Shown here: piece by piece, positions 26,454 to 38,581 of the stretch
Position numbering within the stretch: the stretch's first letter is position 1
Layout: the number at the start of each line of letters is the position of its first letter
Source of the DNA: Rhizobium sp. 18065
GTDB taxonomy: Bacteria > Pseudomonadota > Alphaproteobacteria > Rhizobiales > Rhizobiaceae
DNA: 64,000 nt
Direction: 5' to 3'
Assembly: GCF_902706095.1 (NCBI RefSeq)
Contig: NZ_CACSJP010000002.1
Location: 434,001-498,000 of the forward strand
Notes under the pieces: generated by a model
The model's input: the letters and a program-made list of their open reading frames with translations, nothing else
Told to the model about the DNA's origin: nothing
Databases searched by the model: none
Position numbers and translations under genes: made by a program

Positions 26454-27434
26454 TCAGGCGGCACGTCCAGCCTTGAAGCGCAACCGGTCGAGCATGAGGG
26501 CAATACCGTCCGCGAGACTGACCTGAGGCATCAATCCATACCCTTCCTGCATCCCCGTATCGCCGCAGCGATAGAACACACCTTCCGGTTTGTCGGACAG
26601 GCCGGAGACCTTCGGCTCCCAGCCGATTTGCCGCGCAACGTCTTCTGCAAGGGTGATGAAAGAGGTTGCGATACCGGTCGAAAGGTTGAGGCTCGCTCCC
26701 GCTGGCAACCGGTCCACCGTGCGCCAGACGAAATCCACACAATCGGAAATATGGATGAAATCCCGGCATTGCCGTCCAGATCCCCAGACGAACACCTCGT
26801 CCCTGCCCATCTCGGCCATCAGGCGCTGGCAGATCGCCGGAAAGGGATAGGCCAGATCCTGATCCTCGCCGTAACCGCTGAACGGCCGATAGGCAATGGC
26901 GCGTCCGCCGTAACGCTCGACATAGAGCTTCATCAGGAACTCGCCGGTCAGCTTCGCCCAGCCATAGCTGAGGTCGGGAACACCGAGCCCATCCTCGAAC
27001 GAGATCATGTCCTCGCGCAGCCGTCTGTGACCATGGGGTCTCTGGAGCCCGATCGAATAGGCCGCGCTCGAACTGAAGAAAACGACGCAGCCCGGGCGGG
27101 TGGCGGCCGCCCATTTCCACATCAATGCGTCGACCGCGAGGTCCTCGGCCACGCAAAGCGCCTGCGTCTCCATCATGACCCGCCCCCCGACGACCGCGGC
27201 CAGGTGGTAGACATAGTCGAAACGTTCGTCGGTCCGGGCAAAATAGTCGCGGCAATCGGACGACACGAAGGTGAACCGACCTTTCGGTGGAACCGGCCAA
27301 TGCTCGGGAGGAAGGCCTCCGGTTCCATCGACAAGACCGTCGACGCAGACGACATCGATCCCCTCGGACAGAAGCCGCGCGCACAGATGACGTCCGACAA
27401 ACCCGGCCCCCCCGGTCACCAAAGCCCTGGTCAT
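26454..27434 (-). CDS. NAD-dependent epimerase/dehydratase (extended SDR)
   Basis: Nucleotide-sugar epimerase or dehydratase of 326 aa; ATG 27434 has GAGGAGGG upstream. The Rossmann motif is 'LVTGGAGFVGRHL'. The catalytic region has 'FFSSSAAYSIG' (Ser/Tyr context) and the Tyr-x3-Lys pair in 'SYGWAKLTGE'; 'YRPFSGYGEDQD' and 'CRDFIHISDCVDF' are typical of the UDP-glucose/dTDP-sugar branch. Exact substrate undetermined. It starts 11 bases after the GT4 gene stop, forming a two-gene operon that probably makes and uses one activated sugar. Confidence 0.88.
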   Translation of the reverse strand: MTRALVTGGAGFVGRHLCARLLSEGIDVVCVDGLVDGTGGLPPEHWPVPPKGRFTFVSSDCRDYFARTDERFDYVYHLAAVVGGRVMMETQALCVAEDLAVDALMWKWAAATRPGCVVFFSSSAAYSIGLQRPHGHRRLREDMISFEDGLGVPDLSYGWAKLTGEFLMKLYVERYGGRAIAYRPFSGYGEDQDLAYPFPAICQRLMAEMGRDEVFVWGSGRQCRDFIHISDCVDFVWRTVDRLPAGASLNLSTGIATSFITLAEDVARQIGWEPKVSGLSDKPEGVFYRCGDTGMQEGYGLMPQVSLADGIALMLDRLRFKAGRAA

Positions 27435-27445
27435 GACGTCCCTCC

Positions 27446-28657
27446 TCAGTGCACGGACAAACTGGAATTGCCCCTGTAGATATCGACGATCCGCTGGCGC
27501 CATTCGTCGTTCGACGGCGCAATGCGCTTGCCGTATTCGTAAGCGCCCTCACTGAGGTTGCGCACGAGCGCGTCATTGTCCATCAGCGCGATCTTCTCGG
27601 CCAGCGAAGCGGCATTGCCGCTCTCGAACACGAGCCCCGCTCCATTGCGGGAGACTTCCTCGGCGATCAGCGCGTTGCTGCTTGCGATCACCGGAATGCC
27701 GCTCATCACCGCTTCGGCCGCCACCAGGCCGTAGGGCTCTGGCATACGCGAAGGCATGATGAAGAAGCGGGCCTCGGCCGCCATCCGGTTGACTTCGCTG
27801 TCCTCCAGCCAGCCGGGCACGTAACAGTGCGGCAAGGCCGCCTGCATTTCCTGAAGCAAGGGTCCGCGCCCGATCAGAGTCGCCGTCCGGCCGGTGCTGT
27901 TCAGCGCTTCGGCCAGCGTTCGCACGCCCTTTTCCCAGGTCATGCGGCCAAGAAAAAGCGCGCGGCTATTCTCCCAGGCCCGGACCGGTCCGGCAGTCAG
28001 GGGTTTGCAAGGCGTCCTCAGCGTCTGGAAATGCTGCAAGGCCCCGCCGGTCAGGTGAAGCTCCATATTCTCATGCGCCAGAATGACCTCGACCCGCCCC
28101 CAGAAGTCCTTGCCGGCCGACGTCTGGGTCAGCATGCGGCTCACACGCCAGAGCTTGTGCAGATAGTTCCGCTTGTCACAATTGCTGGAAAGGCAGCCGA
28201 ACGACATCGGCTGCTGTTCACAGACCTCGCCGGTGTTGAAATTCAAGTAGCCGCCGTTCGGACAGCTCAGGAAGAAATCATGGGCCGTGATGATGACCCG
28301 AGCGCCATGTTTGGCCAGTGCGTGAAAGATCGATGGCGACAGGATCTGCGACCAGCCATGCACATGCACGACGGTCTTTTCCGTGCTGGCCCCCAGGATC
28401 CGGTCAAGCACCGCATAGGCCTGGCGATTGAAATTTCGGTCGATCACGTCACGCAGGTGCAACCCGTCGCGCAAGGGCTTTTCGCCAAGTGCCTCGACCG
28501 TTGCCGCAGGAAAATTCCGCCGCACGCCTTCACCGTCGTCACCAACCAACACCGTGCAATCCAGACCGGCAGACAGACCTGCCTCGACGCATTGCATCGC
28601 CACCTTGGTGGCACCGCCCAGGACAACAGAAACGTCGTTGATCAGAATAAGCCGCAT
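27446..28657 (-). CDS. Glycosyltransferase family 4 protein
   Basis: GT-B fold glycosyltransferase of 403 aa from ATG 28657 (MRLILIND). The N-terminal domain holds 'VSVVLGGATKVAMQ', the acceptor loop typical of GT4. A Cys-containing stretch ('SCPNGGYLNFN', 'CEQQPMSFGCLSSNCDKRNY') is also seen in rhizobial exopolysaccharide transferases. The donor domain has 'ALFLGRMTWEKGVRTLAEAL' and the E-x7-E region 'MPEPYGLVAAEAVMSGIPVIAS'. Upstream partner of the SDR gene. The operon starts 192 bases from the ligA relic. Confidence 0.88.
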   Translation of the reverse strand: MRLILINDVSVVLGGATKVAMQCVEAGLSAGLDCTVLVGDDGEGVRRNFPAATVEALGEKPLRDGLHLRDVIDRNFNRQAYAVLDRILGASTEKTVVHVHGWSQILSPSIFHALAKHGARVIITAHDFFLSCPNGGYLNFNTGEVCEQQPMSFGCLSSNCDKRNYLHKLWRVSRMLTQTSAGKDFWGRVEVILAHENMELHLTGGALQHFQTLRTPCKPLTAGPVRAWENSRALFLGRMTWEKGVRTLAEALNSTGRTATLIGRGPLLQEMQAALPHCYVPGWLEDSEVNRMAAEARFFIMPSRMPEPYGLVAAEAVMSGIPVIASSNALIAEEVSRNGAGLVFESGNAASLAEKIALMDNDALVRNLSEGAYEYGKRIAPSNDEWRQRIVDIYRGNSSLSVH

Positions 28658-28849
28658 GACCCGCCGTGATGCAATCGAGGATAGAGCAAACGAGAAAGCA
28701 CGGCGCAACCTACCGCAGAGTGCCAATTAACTCGTTCTCAGGCCTGATTGACCGCTATTTCAGGGGGTAATTCAACTTATCCTTTTTCACTAGACGAAGA
28801 GGTATTTTGCCCCGTCGGATTTGTTCCCTCGCCGCTGGGCAAGTAGCAC

Positions 28850-28955
28850 TCAGCCGCCGATCAGTTCCAGCCATTCGTCTTCGGTCATCACTGCAACGCC
28901 CAGCTCCCGGGCCTTGTCGAGCTTGGATCCCGCGCCAGGACCGGCCACGACACTC
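28850..28955 (-). pseudogene. ligA: Relic of the original ligA 3' end (last ~34 codons)
   Basis: The minus strand reads '[18 protein letters not shown]', then a segment ending '[12 protein letters not shown]' and a stop at 28850. This is the C-terminal end of the BRCT domain of NAD-dependent DNA ligase, aligning residue for residue with the last part of the intact ligA ('[18 protein letters not shown]...[11 protein letters not shown]'). Homology to ligA stops abruptly near 28951-28955; further upstream the frame has no ligase sequence. G+C is about 60-65% here, as in native genes. It has no start and cannot be expressed as a ligase. It marks the original position of the ligA terminus. Confidence 0.85.
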
Positions 28956-29054
28956 ACTGCTTGGCTCGCTCTTGGGTGATGCTCCAAAGCATGATTGAAA
29001 TCAGTCGCCTTAGAAGTGTATCTTCTCAAGAAGGCCACAGCCAGGGGGTGAAGG

Positions 29055-29660
29055 ATGGACGAGACAATATTGGCAAAAATGAACGGAGACCGAATTGCCA
29101 GTCGGCAGATCGACGAACTTATCGGGCTAGCCAGAGGATTAATCGCCGATGGTATCGTCAATAAACAGGAAGTCGAGTTTTTGCAGAAATGGCTGGTCGC
29201 CAACGGGTCTGTCACTGACGAACCATTGATTCGGACTTTGTACCAACGCGTCACAGAGATACTGGCGGATGGATCAGTTGACCAACAAGAAATGACCGAG
29301 TTGCTCGACACTTTGGGCCGATTTGCTGATCGTGATTTCGAACTCGGCGAAACACTCAAATCATCATCGCTGCCTGTGTGCTCACCAGCGCCGGATTTGG
29401 CTTTTCCCGGCAAAACTTACTGCTTCACGGGCACCTTCAACTTTGGCCAGCGGAAACACTGTGAAGCGGCCATGCTAGAACGAGGGGCTATCGTCGGCGG
29501 ACTGTCCAAGAAGACGAATTTCCTGGTGATCGGCCTCTACGCAACCGAATCTTGGAAGCATTCCTCTTTCGGGAATAAAATACTGCAAGCATGCGAATGG
29601 CGTGACCAAGGCCACCCAATGTCGATTGTTTCCGAAGAGCATTGGGTAAGGCACCTATGA
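29055..29660 (+). CDS. BRCT-domain protein with two acidic helical N-terminal repeats
   Basis: Protein of 201 aa starting at ATG 29055 with GGGGGTGAAGG upstream. Residues ~17-92 contain two similar units, '[19 protein letters not shown]' and '[20 protein letters not shown]', recalling TerB-like or EF-hand-like helical pairs. Residues ~113-201 form a BRCT domain: '[15 protein letters not shown]', '[20 protein letters not shown]' and the conserved Trp in 'SEEHWVRHL'. BRCT domains bind DNA ends or phosphoproteins and are found in ligases and checkpoint proteins. Codons rare nearby (TTA, CTA, ATA, AGA) are used, and G+C is near 50%. It lies between the ligA relic and the 3' end of intact ligA, convergent with ligA across 21 bases. 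Function unknown; acquisition by transfer is likely. Confidence 0.85.
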   Translation: MDETILAKMNGDRIASRQIDELIGLARGLIADGIVNKQEVEFLQKWLVANGSVTDEPLIRTLYQRVTEILADGSVDQQEMTELLDTLGRFADRDFELGETLKSSSLPVCSPAPDLAFPGKTYCFTGTFNFGQRKHCEAAMLERGAIVGGLSKKTNFLVIGLYATESWKHSSFGNKILQACEWRDQGHPMSIVSEEHWVRHL

Positions 29661-29681
29661 CGAAGTGCCGGGCTCGTAATT

Positions 29682-32986
<3,305 letters not shown>

Positions 32987-33028
32987 TACACCATCCGGCT
33001 CATTCACAGTCAGCACAGCCTGTCGCCA

Positions 33029-34477
33029 CTACAGATAGGGCGATCCAAGCCAGAGGAAACGTTCAAAAAGCCGTATCGGGAACGGTCGGGCGCGAAGTTC
33101 ATCGAGAATGACCTCATCCGCATCGTCCATGGCTGCCGCAATCCGGCTTTCGATCTCGCTGGCAACCTCCATGTCGAAGATTTCCATGTCGATTTCGAAA
33201 TTCAACCGCAGCGAACGCGAATCGAGATTGGAAGAGCCGACAAACACCCAGCGGCCGTCAATGACGGCAAGCTTGGAATGATCGAATGGACCGGCTGCCC
33301 TGAGCACCCGGCAGCCATCCTTCAGCACCTGATCGAATTGCGCCGTCATCGCATGGCTGACGATCGCCAGATTGTTGCGCGACGGAACGACGATATCCAC
33401 CTGCACGCCCCGGCGTGCCGCGGTCGCGAGCGCCGAAATCAGCACGGCATCCGGCAGGAAATAGGGCGACATGATGCGGATCGAATGCTGCGCCACCGAA
33501 AAGGCTCCGATCAGCATCTTTTGATTGGTTTCCAGATGCGTATCCGGGCCCGATACGATCAACCGGGCATACGATGGTTCACCGGCGACAGCGCCGTCCA
33601 GTCCCAGTTGCCATTCCGGCCCCTTCAGCACTTCCCTCGTTTCGAAATGCCAATCTTCGGCAGCGACGGCCAGGATATCGGCGACGATCGGACCGCTGAC
33701 CTTGAAATGGGTGTCGCGCGCGCCGTCGGGTCCGGTAAAGCCGGCGCGAATGTTCATGCCGCCGACAAAGGCGGTCTTGCCATCGGCAACCACGATCTTG
33801 CGGTGTGTCCTGAGGTTCGCATACGGCAGCCGAAGTCCCATGATAACCTTGCCGTTGAAGGCGGCAACCGGCACGCCGGCATCCTGAAGATAACCGATAA
33901 TGCTTGGCACGCTGTAGCGGGCACCGACCGCATCGATCAGCACACGCACCGCCACGCCGCGCTTGTGGGCCGCGATCAGGCAATCGGCAACCTTGAGGCC
34001 GACCGCATCGCGATCGAAGATATAGGTTTCCAGAATGACGCTGCGCTCGGCGGACGCGATGGCTTCGCAGATGGCAGAATAGGTATCCTCGCCCGTGCCA
34101 AGCAAAGTGATGCGATTGCCGGAGGAAAGTGGATGCCGCGCCACCCGATCACCGAGCGTCTTCAGCGACGCCATCTGTGGCCCGAACTGTTCGGCGATCA
34201 CGTCCCCGGCCACCCCGTAAGATGATATACTGCGCCAGAGTTCATCGAGCCGGAGCGCCCGTCGCGAGATCAGCGAGGCGCGTCGGATGCGGTTGATGCC
34301 GGCCACGGCATAGATCATTGCTCCGACCAATGGCGACAGCACGATGACGCCAACCCAGCCCAGGGCAGAGCGAACCTCGCGTTTGGTCATGGTCGCATGC
34401 ACGGCGGCCACGGTGCCGAAAACAATCGACAGGGTGGCAAGCACATGAGGCCAGTAGCTGATCAGAAGGTCAAACAT
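33029..34477 (-). CDS. cls: Cardiolipin synthase (phospholipase D superfamily)
   Basis: Inner-membrane enzyme that condenses phosphatidylglycerol into cardiolipin. It is 482 aa from ATG 34477. Two N-terminal hydrophobic helices (about 5-25 and 38-58) form the PLDc_N anchor as in ClsA. Both HKD motifs are present: 'HRKIVVADGKTAFVGGMN' and 'HSKLAVIDGRWVFVGSSN', each with His, Lys and Asp. Starts 65 bases downstream of recN and runs into the EEP gene, so the three may be co-transcribed. Confidence 0.92.
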   Translation of the reverse strand: MFDLLISYWPHVLATLSIVFGTVAAVHATMTKREVRSALGWVGVIVLSPLVGAMIYAVAGINRIRRASLISRRALRLDELWRSISSYGVAGDVIAEQFGPQMASLKTLGDRVARHPLSSGNRITLLGTGEDTYSAICEAIASAERSVILETYIFDRDAVGLKVADCLIAAHKRGVAVRVLIDAVGARYSVPSIIGYLQDAGVPVAAFNGKVIMGLRLPYANLRTHRKIVVADGKTAFVGGMNIRAGFTGPDGARDTHFKVSGPIVADILAVAAEDWHFETREVLKGPEWQLGLDGAVAGEPSYARLIVSGPDTHLETNQKMLIGAFSVAQHSIRIMSPYFLPDAVLISALATAARRGVQVDIVVPSRNNLAIVSHAMTAQFDQVLKDGCRVLRAAGPFDHSKLAVIDGRWVFVGSSNLDSRSLRLNFEIDMEIFDMEVASEIESRIAAAMDDADEVILDELRARPFPIRLFERFLWLGSPYL

Positions 34478-34541
34478 GGTTGCAGGAGCGAAACAGCTTT
34501 CACAATCGAATGCAATGGCAATCGAAGGCCACAGATATGGC

Positions 34542-36215
34542 TCATGCCTCGCCGGCCAGAAGCTTGGCTGCCGCTGCCCGCGCCTCGTCGGTGATCGACG
34601 CGCCAGCCAGCATCCGGGCGATTTCTTCCTTGCGGTGATCGGGCTCCATGATCGCAACCCGCGTCGCAATCTTGTCGCCGGCATCGCCCGCCGGTCCCTT
34701 GGAGATCAGGAAATGCGTCGCCGCGCGCGCCGCGACCTGCGGTGCATGGGTGACTGACAACACCTGCACCCTGCCCGACAGGCGTTTCAGCCGCTGGCCG
34801 ATGGCGTCGGCCACGGCGCCGCCAACGCCTGTGTCGATTTCGTCAAACACCAGCGTCGGTGCCGATCCTCGATCCGCCAGCGCTACCTTGAGCGCCAGCA
34901 GGAAGCGGGACAATTCGCCGCCGGAAGCAACCTTCATGATCGGACCCGGCCTGGTGCCGGGGTTGGTCTGCACGTGAAACTCGACGGTATCGATCCCCTC
35001 GGCCGTGGCGGCTTCCGGGTCGCTGGTCACTTCGACCATGAACTTGGCCCGCTCCAGCTTCAGCGCCGGCAATTCCTGCATCACTATGTCGCCAAGGGCG
35101 CTCGCGGCAGTGTGGCGCTTTGTGGAGAGCTGGACGGCCTGATGATCGTAATGCGCCCTGGTCTCCGTCACCGCTGCCTCAAGCTGCCCAAGGCGCTCCT
35201 CGCCGGCATCGAGGTCGGCAAGGTCAGTCACCATTTTTTCAGCCAGCGCCGGCAGACCTGTAACGGCCACGGAATACTTGCGGCCCGCCGCGCGCAAAGA
35301 AAACAGCCGTTCTTCGACCCGCTCCAGTTCGCGCGGATCGAATTCGGTACGCCGAAGTGCCGCCTCTACCTCCATCTGCGCGCTCGACAGGGTGTCGAGT
35401 GCCGAGCCGAGCAACTGCACCGTCTCTTCCAGCAGGCCCGGCGCCTCGTGGCTCTTGCGCTCGAGCTTGCGCATCAGCGACGCGATATGGGGAACCGGCG
35501 ATGCATTGCCGTTGAGAAACTCGGAGGCTTCGGAAATGTCGCCGGCGATACGCTCGGATTTCTGCATCCGGGAACGGCGCTCGGCCAGTTCTTCCTCTTC
35601 GCCATCCTGCGGCGACAAGGCTTCCAGCTCTTCGACCGAGGCACGCAGGTAATCAGCCTCGCGCGCCGCCGCCTCGACCTTCGCCTTGTGCGTCTTGAAG
35701 CTGCGTTCAGCATCACGCCAACGCCGATAGCTCTCGCCCAGCGTCACCGCCTCGTCGGAGAGGCCAGCAAAAGCGTCGAGCAGCATACGATGCGCGTCCG
35801 TGTCGATCAGGGCACGATCGTCATGCTGGCCATGAATCTCGACCAGCAACTGCCCGGCCTGGCGCATCAACTGCACGCTGACGGCCTGATCGTTGATAAA
35901 GGCGCGTGTACGGCCATCGGCAGACTGAATGCGGCGGAAAATCAGATCGCCGTCATCATCGACACCATTGCCGCGCAACAGCGTGCGGGCGGCATGGCTG
36001 CCGTCCACGTCGAAGACGGCAGTGACCTGCCCCTTGTCTTCGCCGTGGCGGACAAGCGAACCGTCGCCGCGCCCGCCAAGCGCGAGCGACAGACTATCGA
36101 GAAGGATCGATTTTCCGGCACCCGTTTCACCGGTCAGCACCGACAGCCCTGCCTCGAAGGCAAGATCCAGCCGCTCGATCAGAACGATATCGCGGATCGA
36201 TAACTGGACCAGCAT
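34542..36215 (-). CDS. recN: DNA repair protein RecN
   Basis: SMC-like ATPase acting in recombinational double-strand-break repair. Length 557 aa from ATG 36215, normal. Walker A 'LTGETGAGKSILLDSL' lies at the N-terminus, 'QLLVEIHGQHDDRALID' (RecN-specific) follows, the middle is coiled coil, and the C-terminal half has the signature 'VASGGELSRFLLALK', Walker B 'TLVFDEIDTGVGG' and 'VLSVTHAPQVAARA'. Downstream of bamD by 46 bases in the usual rhizobial order lpxC-bamD-recN-ligA. Confidence 0.96.
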   Translation of the reverse strand: MLVQLSIRDIVLIERLDLAFEAGLSVLTGETGAGKSILLDSLSLALGGRGDGSLVRHGEDKGQVTAVFDVDGSHAARTLLRGNGVDDDGDLIFRRIQSADGRTRAFINDQAVSVQLMRQAGQLLVEIHGQHDDRALIDTDAHRMLLDAFAGLSDEAVTLGESYRRWRDAERSFKTHKAKVEAAAREADYLRASVEELEALSPQDGEEEELAERRSRMQKSERIAGDISEASEFLNGNASPVPHIASLMRKLERKSHEAPGLLEETVQLLGSALDTLSSAQMEVEAALRRTEFDPRELERVEERLFSLRAAGRKYSVAVTGLPALAEKMVTDLADLDAGEERLGQLEAAVTETRAHYDHQAVQLSTKRHTAASALGDIVMQELPALKLERAKFMVEVTSDPEAATAEGIDTVEFHVQTNPGTRPGPIMKVASGGELSRFLLALKVALADRGSAPTLVFDEIDTGVGGAVADAIGQRLKRLSGRVQVLSVTHAPQVAARAATHFLISKGPAGDAGDKIATRVAIMEPDHRKEEIARMLAGASITDEARAAAAKLLAGEA

Positions 36216-36261
36216 GGGCTCAAGATCTCACTTGACGGACGGTGGCAACAGATAGTGGTTC

Positions 36262-37128
36262 TCAGCTACCGGTCAGGAATTTGCGACCGGCGCGTGCGAT
36301 CCACGAACCCTCATTTTCGCGCGGCTCGACACCGCCGCTCTGCAGCAGTTTGTAGGAGTCGGCATACCACTGGCTGTCTGGATAGTTGTGTCCGAGGACG
36401 GCCGCAGCAGTCTGCGCTTCCTGAACGATACCCATGGCGAAATAGGCTTCCACGAGACGGGCAAGCGCTTCCTCGATCTGGTTCGTGTTGGAGAATTCCT
36501 CGACCACGACGCGGAAGCGCGACACGGCAGCGAGATATTCCTTGCGTTCCAGATAGTAGCGTCCGACCTGCATTTCACGACCGGCGAGCTGGTCGCGGGC
36601 AAAACGGATCTTCGCCTGCGCGTCATCGACATATTCCGAATCGGGATATTCGTCGACCACGCGCTGCATCGCCTCAATGGTCTTTTGCGAAGCCTTCTGG
36701 TCCTGCGTGACGTTGGCGATCTGCTTCCAGTTGGACAGACCGACCAGATACTGCACGTAAGCCGAATCTTCCGACTTGGGATACAGGCTCATGTAGCGAT
36801 TGCCGCTGGCAATGGAATCGCCGTAGCGGCCGAGGCGGTACTTGGTGAAGGTGCTCATCACCAGCGCCTTGCGCGACCACTCGGAGAACGGGTGCTGGGC
36901 ATCGACAGCGTCGAACTTGCGCGCCGCTTCGCTCATGTTGCCCGCCTTGATATTGGCGAGACCCTGATTGTAGAGAACATCCGGCGGATCGGTTTCCGTG
37001 GCCAGTTTGGTGATGTCGATGTCAGGATCCGATTGGCAACTGGCGAGCACGCCTGCCAGCGACATCATCACGCAAAGGCTGGCGACACGCGCGGCTTTCT
37101 TCACAACGACCGATCCTACTTGACTCAT
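36262..37128 (-). CDS. bamD: Outer membrane protein assembly factor BamD
   Basis: Outer-membrane lipoprotein of the BAM complex, essential for beta-barrel insertion. Length 288 aa. The signal peptide ends in lipobox 'LASC' with Cys31 as lipidation site. The rest is five TPR-like repeats: '[27 protein letters not shown]', '[22 protein letters not shown]', '[11 protein letters not shown]' and '[16 protein letters not shown]'. It begins 238 bases downstream of lpxC, after the lpxC terminator, so it has its own promoter. Confidence 0.95.
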   Translation of the reverse strand: MSQVGSVVVKKAARVASLCVMMSLAGVLASCQSDPDIDITKLATETDPPDVLYNQGLANIKAGNMSEAARKFDAVDAQHPFSEWSRKALVMSTFTKYRLGRYGDSIASGNRYMSLYPKSEDSAYVQYLVGLSNWKQIANVTQDQKASQKTIEAMQRVVDEYPDSEYVDDAQAKIRFARDQLAGREMQVGRYYLERKEYLAAVSRFRVVVEEFSNTNQIEEALARLVEAYFAMGIVQEAQTAAAVLGHNYPDSQWYADSYKLLQSGGVEPRENEGSWIARAGRKFLTGS

Positions 37129-37294
37129 TCCGAAAGATCCCGATTGCAGCGCCGCCTAAAAAGTCGTCGCTTTCAGATGGCGTTTCTAGCCACAAAAGAC
37201 GTATGAGAGCAACGCAGTGATGGCGATTTAGCGCAATTTTGTGGCGGCGAACGAAGAAAGTTCCAATTCGACCGGTTCCGGCAGGAAAAGCAAA

Positions 37295-37326
37295 GGCGCC
37301 AGTTCGCACGAAGCGGAACCGGCGCC
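37295..37326 (-). terminator. Terminator of lpxC
   Basis: Stem ggcgccagttc (37295-37305) with ggaaccggcgcc (37315-37326), one mismatch. Read on the minus strand it is followed by CTTTGCTTTTCC. It lies 40 bases beyond the lpxC stop. Confidence 0.7.
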
Positions 37327-37365
37327 CAAATCATTCAAACGACTTTAGAATCTCGAACAGGACGC

Positions 37366-38319
37366 TTATGCGGTCCACGGCGCGAATTCGAGCGCCTGGA
37401 CCGGTACGAATTCGCGCGCACGCGCCTGCAGGCTGCGCGACGGCGCCTCGACCACCTCATAGGCGGAAGCATCGCTCAGCAGCGCCTTCAGCGCATTTGC
37501 GTTCAGCTTGTGGCCGCCGCGATAGGAGCGGTAGCAGCCGATGAACTGGGCACCGGCCAGCGCCAGGTCACCCACGGCGTCCAGCGTCTTGTGACGAACG
37601 AATTCGTCTTCGTAGCGAAGGCCTTCGACATTGATCACGGTATCGTCGTCCGAAATCACGACGGAATTTTCCAGCGATGAGCCCAGTGCAAAACCTGCGG
37701 CCCAGAGGCGTTCGACGTCACGCATGAAACCGAAGGTACGAGCACGCGAAAGCTCGGTCTTGAAGGTCTGTGCCGTCAGGTCGCCCTGCCATTTCTGGCG
37801 GCCGATCAGCTTGCTGTCGAAATCGATTTCCACTTCGAAGCGTGTGCCATCGTAAGGATGAAACTCCGCCCAGGAAGCCCCCGCCTCGATGCGAACCGGC
37901 TTGGTCACACGGATATAGCGGCGCTTCACGCCCAGATTGGTGATTCCGACCTGTTCGATGGCATCGATGAAAACCTCCGAGCTTCCGTCCATGATCGGCA
38001 TCTCGGCGCCATCGACTTCGACGATGAGGTTGTCGAGACCGAGCGCATACAGCGCCGCCATCACATGCTCGATCGTTGCGATCGAACGGGTCGCGGATGT
38101 CCCCAGCACGGTGCAGAGATCGGTGTTGCCGACATGAGCCGAGACGGCACGGTATTCACTGGTCGAGCCGTCGTCATGCTGACGGCTGAACACGATACCC
38201 GTACCGGCTTCCGCCGGCTGCAGGGTGATCGTGACTTCGCGACCGGAATGCACACCAATACCCGTGACAGAAAGCGGAGCCGCGATCGTCGTCTGAAATC
38301 CGAGCAAAGCAATTGCCAT
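37366..38319 (-). CDS. lpxC: UDP-3-O-acyl-N-acetylglucosamine deacetylase
   Basis: Zinc deacetylase performing the committed step of lipid A synthesis. It is 317 aa from ATG 38319 with AAGG eight bases upstream; an upstream in-frame extension is not conserved. Family landmarks are 'TGIGVHSGREVTITL', zinc ligand His in 'ATIEHVMAALYALGLDN', 'GSSEVFIDAI', and zinc ligands His/Asp in 'EFVRHKTLDAVGDLALAG'. Separated from ftsZ by a strong terminator and transcribed from its own promoter. Confidence 0.97.
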   Translation of the reverse strand: MAIALLGFQTTIAAPLSVTGIGVHSGREVTITLQPAEAGTGIVFSRQHDDGSTSEYRAVSAHVGNTDLCTVLGTSATRSIATIEHVMAALYALGLDNLIVEVDGAEMPIMDGSSEVFIDAIEQVGITNLGVKRRYIRVTKPVRIEAGASWAEFHPYDGTRFEVEIDFDSKLIGRQKWQGDLTAQTFKTELSRARTFGFMRDVERLWAAGFALGSSLENSVVISDDDTVINVEGLRYEDEFVRHKTLDAVGDLALAGAQFIGCYRSYRGGHKLNANALKALLSDASAYEVVEAPSRSLQARAREFVPVQALEFAPWTA

Positions 38320-38417
38320 TCCGAATGCCTTATCTAACTTGGCGCTTGCCTCCAAAAGAAAGCTTCATGCACCAATTGGTCTTTTCCGCGGACTCGATGA
38401 GCCCTGTTTCGCATCCA

Positions 38418-38446
38418 TACATACGGAGGTAGCTGCCCCAAGCCAA
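38418..38446 (-). promoter_or_regulatory. Candidate lpxC promoter
   Basis: On the minus strand a -35-like TTGGCT (38446-38441) and -10-like TATGTA (38423-38418) are 17 bases apart, about 100 bases upstream of lpxC and downstream of the ftsZ terminator. By eye only. Confidence 0.35.
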
Positions 38447-38535
38447 ATCACTGTTTCTTTCCGACTGTAACGAAACTACGCGATTGAAAAAGCACGAGAA
38501 AAGCCACACGCATCCTGCCATTTCCAAAAGCAAAA

Positions 38536-38558
38536 AACCCGGGCTTTTGGCCCGGGTT
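38536..38558 (-). terminator. Strong rho-independent terminator of ftsZ
   Basis: Perfect 9-base stem aacccgggc/gcccgggtt (38536-38544, 38550-38558) with a 5-base loop. On the minus strand it runs into six T. It lies 24 bases after the ftsZ stop and closes the ddl-ftsQ-ftsA-ftsZ unit. Confidence 0.93.
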
Positions 38559-38581
38559 CCGTAAGCGATCAGAAGCGCTGA

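Noticed and set aside
28807..28998. 63-codon plus-strand frame
   Set aside because: Antisense to the ligA relic, with no ribosome site and Arg/Pro-rich shadow composition.
38330..38533. 67-codon minus-strand frame upstream of lpxC
   Set aside because: It has no ribosome site and covers the lpxC promoter region, overlapping the lpxC start.
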